Assembly (NCBI GenBank): GCA_030602845.1
Contig: JAUVYZ010000010.1
Coordinates: 1 to 15,857, forward strand
Source of the DNA: Phycisphaerae bacterium
GTDB taxonomy: Bacteria; Planctomycetota; Phycisphaerae; Sedimentisphaerales; Anaerobacaceae
Direction of reading: 5' to 3'
DNA length: 15,857 nt
The position numbers were made by a program, and so were the translations under genes. Of this stretch, positions 15,255-15,857 are shown one piece after another. Below the pieces are notes generated by a model, which saw nothing but the letters and a program-made list of their open reading frames with translations, was not told the DNA's origin and made no database searches. Numbering within the stretch: the first letter of the stretch is position 1; every line of letters begins with the position of its first letter.

Positions 15255-15857
15255 TTACCTTTCCGTAATTGTTTCTTTTACTACCTCGTCTATAGTGGTG
15301 ATGCCATCATAGATTGCTGCCAGGCCGTTATCACGCAACAGTCTCATACCGGCCTTTTGGCCGGCCGCACGCAAAACATTTGTCGAAGCCTGATGCATAA
15401 TCAAATCACGTATTTCATCATTGAATGTCATAATTTCAAAAATACCCGTTCGACCTCTATAACCGGTGTTATTACATACGTTACAGCCCCGGCCGTAATA
15501 AAACTCCTTGCCCTTGACATCTTCCGGGGTAAGTCCCAATTCCATTAACTGGGCTTCGGCTGGCTCGAATGGCGTTTTGCAATCTTCACATATTTTTCTG
15601 ACCAATCGCTCGGCAATAATACCTTCGAGCGTGGCGGTAACAAGAAACGGCTCAACCCCTAAATCTAAAAGTCGTGCTATCGAACTCGGGGCGTCGTTTG
15701 TGTGCAGCGTGGTGAACACCACATGGCCCGTCAGGGACGCCTGGGCCGCGATCTCCGCTGTTTCAAGGTCACGAATTTCACCAACTAATATAATATCGGG
15801 GTCCTGACGGAGTATATGCCTCAGGCACCTTGCGAACGTCAGTCCAATTTCCGGTTT
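15255..15857 (-). CDS. gspE: GspE/PilB secretion ATPase (5' partial)
   Basis: The frame is open to the right edge, leaving the C-terminal 200 residues. They include LTFARCLRHILRQDPDIILV with GEIRDLETAEIAAQASLTGH (Walker B region, then the His-box area) and TTLHTNDAPSSIARLLDLG, all typical of GspE/PilB hexameric ATPases. A four-cysteine zinc module follows (CEDC ... GCNVC) with 30-odd residues between the pairs, and then GYRGRTGIFEI, which is standard for this family. The nucleotide-binding Walker A motif lies outside the window. GspE powers assembly of the pseudopilus from the cytoplasm. The stop is 65 nt ahead of the gspF start. PilB of a type IV pilus cannot be excluded from this fragment alone, but the downstream pseudopilins and GspK favour secretion. 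Confidence 0.93.
   Translation of the reverse strand, partial: KPEIGLTFARCLRHILRQDPDIILVGEIRDLETAEIAAQASLTGHVVFTTLHTNDAPSSIARLLDLGVEPFLVTATLEGIIAERLVRKICEDCKTPFEPAEAQLMELGLTPEDVKGKEFYYGRGCNVCNNTGYRGRTGIFEIMTFNDEIRDLIMHQASTNVLRAAGQKAGMRLLRDNGLAAIYDGITTIDEVVKETITER

Overview
The window looks like a chromosomal piece from a Planctomycetota bacterium, most likely class Phycisphaerae (inference, no rRNA or marker gene is present). The reasons are dockerin-like EF-hand repeats outside a cellulosome setting, many Asp-Pro-Asn (DPN) tripeptides in unrelated proteins, a very long GspK with an Asp-rich DxDGDG segment, and a beta-helix protein ending in an SPCIDGGDP...NGGRINMGAYG-type tail.

Layout. The left fifth (1-3498, + strand) is the 3' part of a large exported protein: a subtilisin-like (S8) domain interrupted by a dockerin module, then a jelly-roll domain, then a right-handed beta-helix. 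Next comes a small four-helix-bundle gene (3538-3891, +) broken by one in-frame stop and flanked by inverted 35-bp arrays of heptamers. Everything from 3927 to the right edge is on the - strand and reads as one type II secretion (or related type IV pilus-like) operon. In transcription order it holds gspE (partial), gspF, a GspG-like pseudopilin, a secreted dockerin-repeat protein, a second GspG-like pseudopilin, gspG, gspH-like, gspI-like, gspJ-like and gspK. Genes are close-packed (a 4-bp GTGA overlap, a 4-nt gap, otherwise about 25-75 nt).

How the genes fit together. GspE is the cytoplasmic ATPase and GspF the inner-membrane platform. The six proteins with pilin-type N-termini would form the pseudopilus and its tip (GspH/I/J/K). 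The dockerin protein inside the operon and the dockerin-bearing protease-like protein next door are plausible exported clients or surface partners. No gspD, gspC, gspL or gspM is visible, and no cohesin.

The most unusual content is non-coding or semi-coding. Four 35-bp arrays of 7-bp units sit at gene junctions; one supplies the start codon and leader of the GspJ-like prepilin. An inverted repeat inside another pseudopilin gene creates two consecutive GFTxxE processing motifs. Two other short repeat-like sequences occupy further operon junctions. The S8 domain has Gly where the catalytic Ser should be. No tRNA, rRNA, CRISPR array, transposase or convincing terminator was seen, and no gene-free stretch exceeds about 75 bases.
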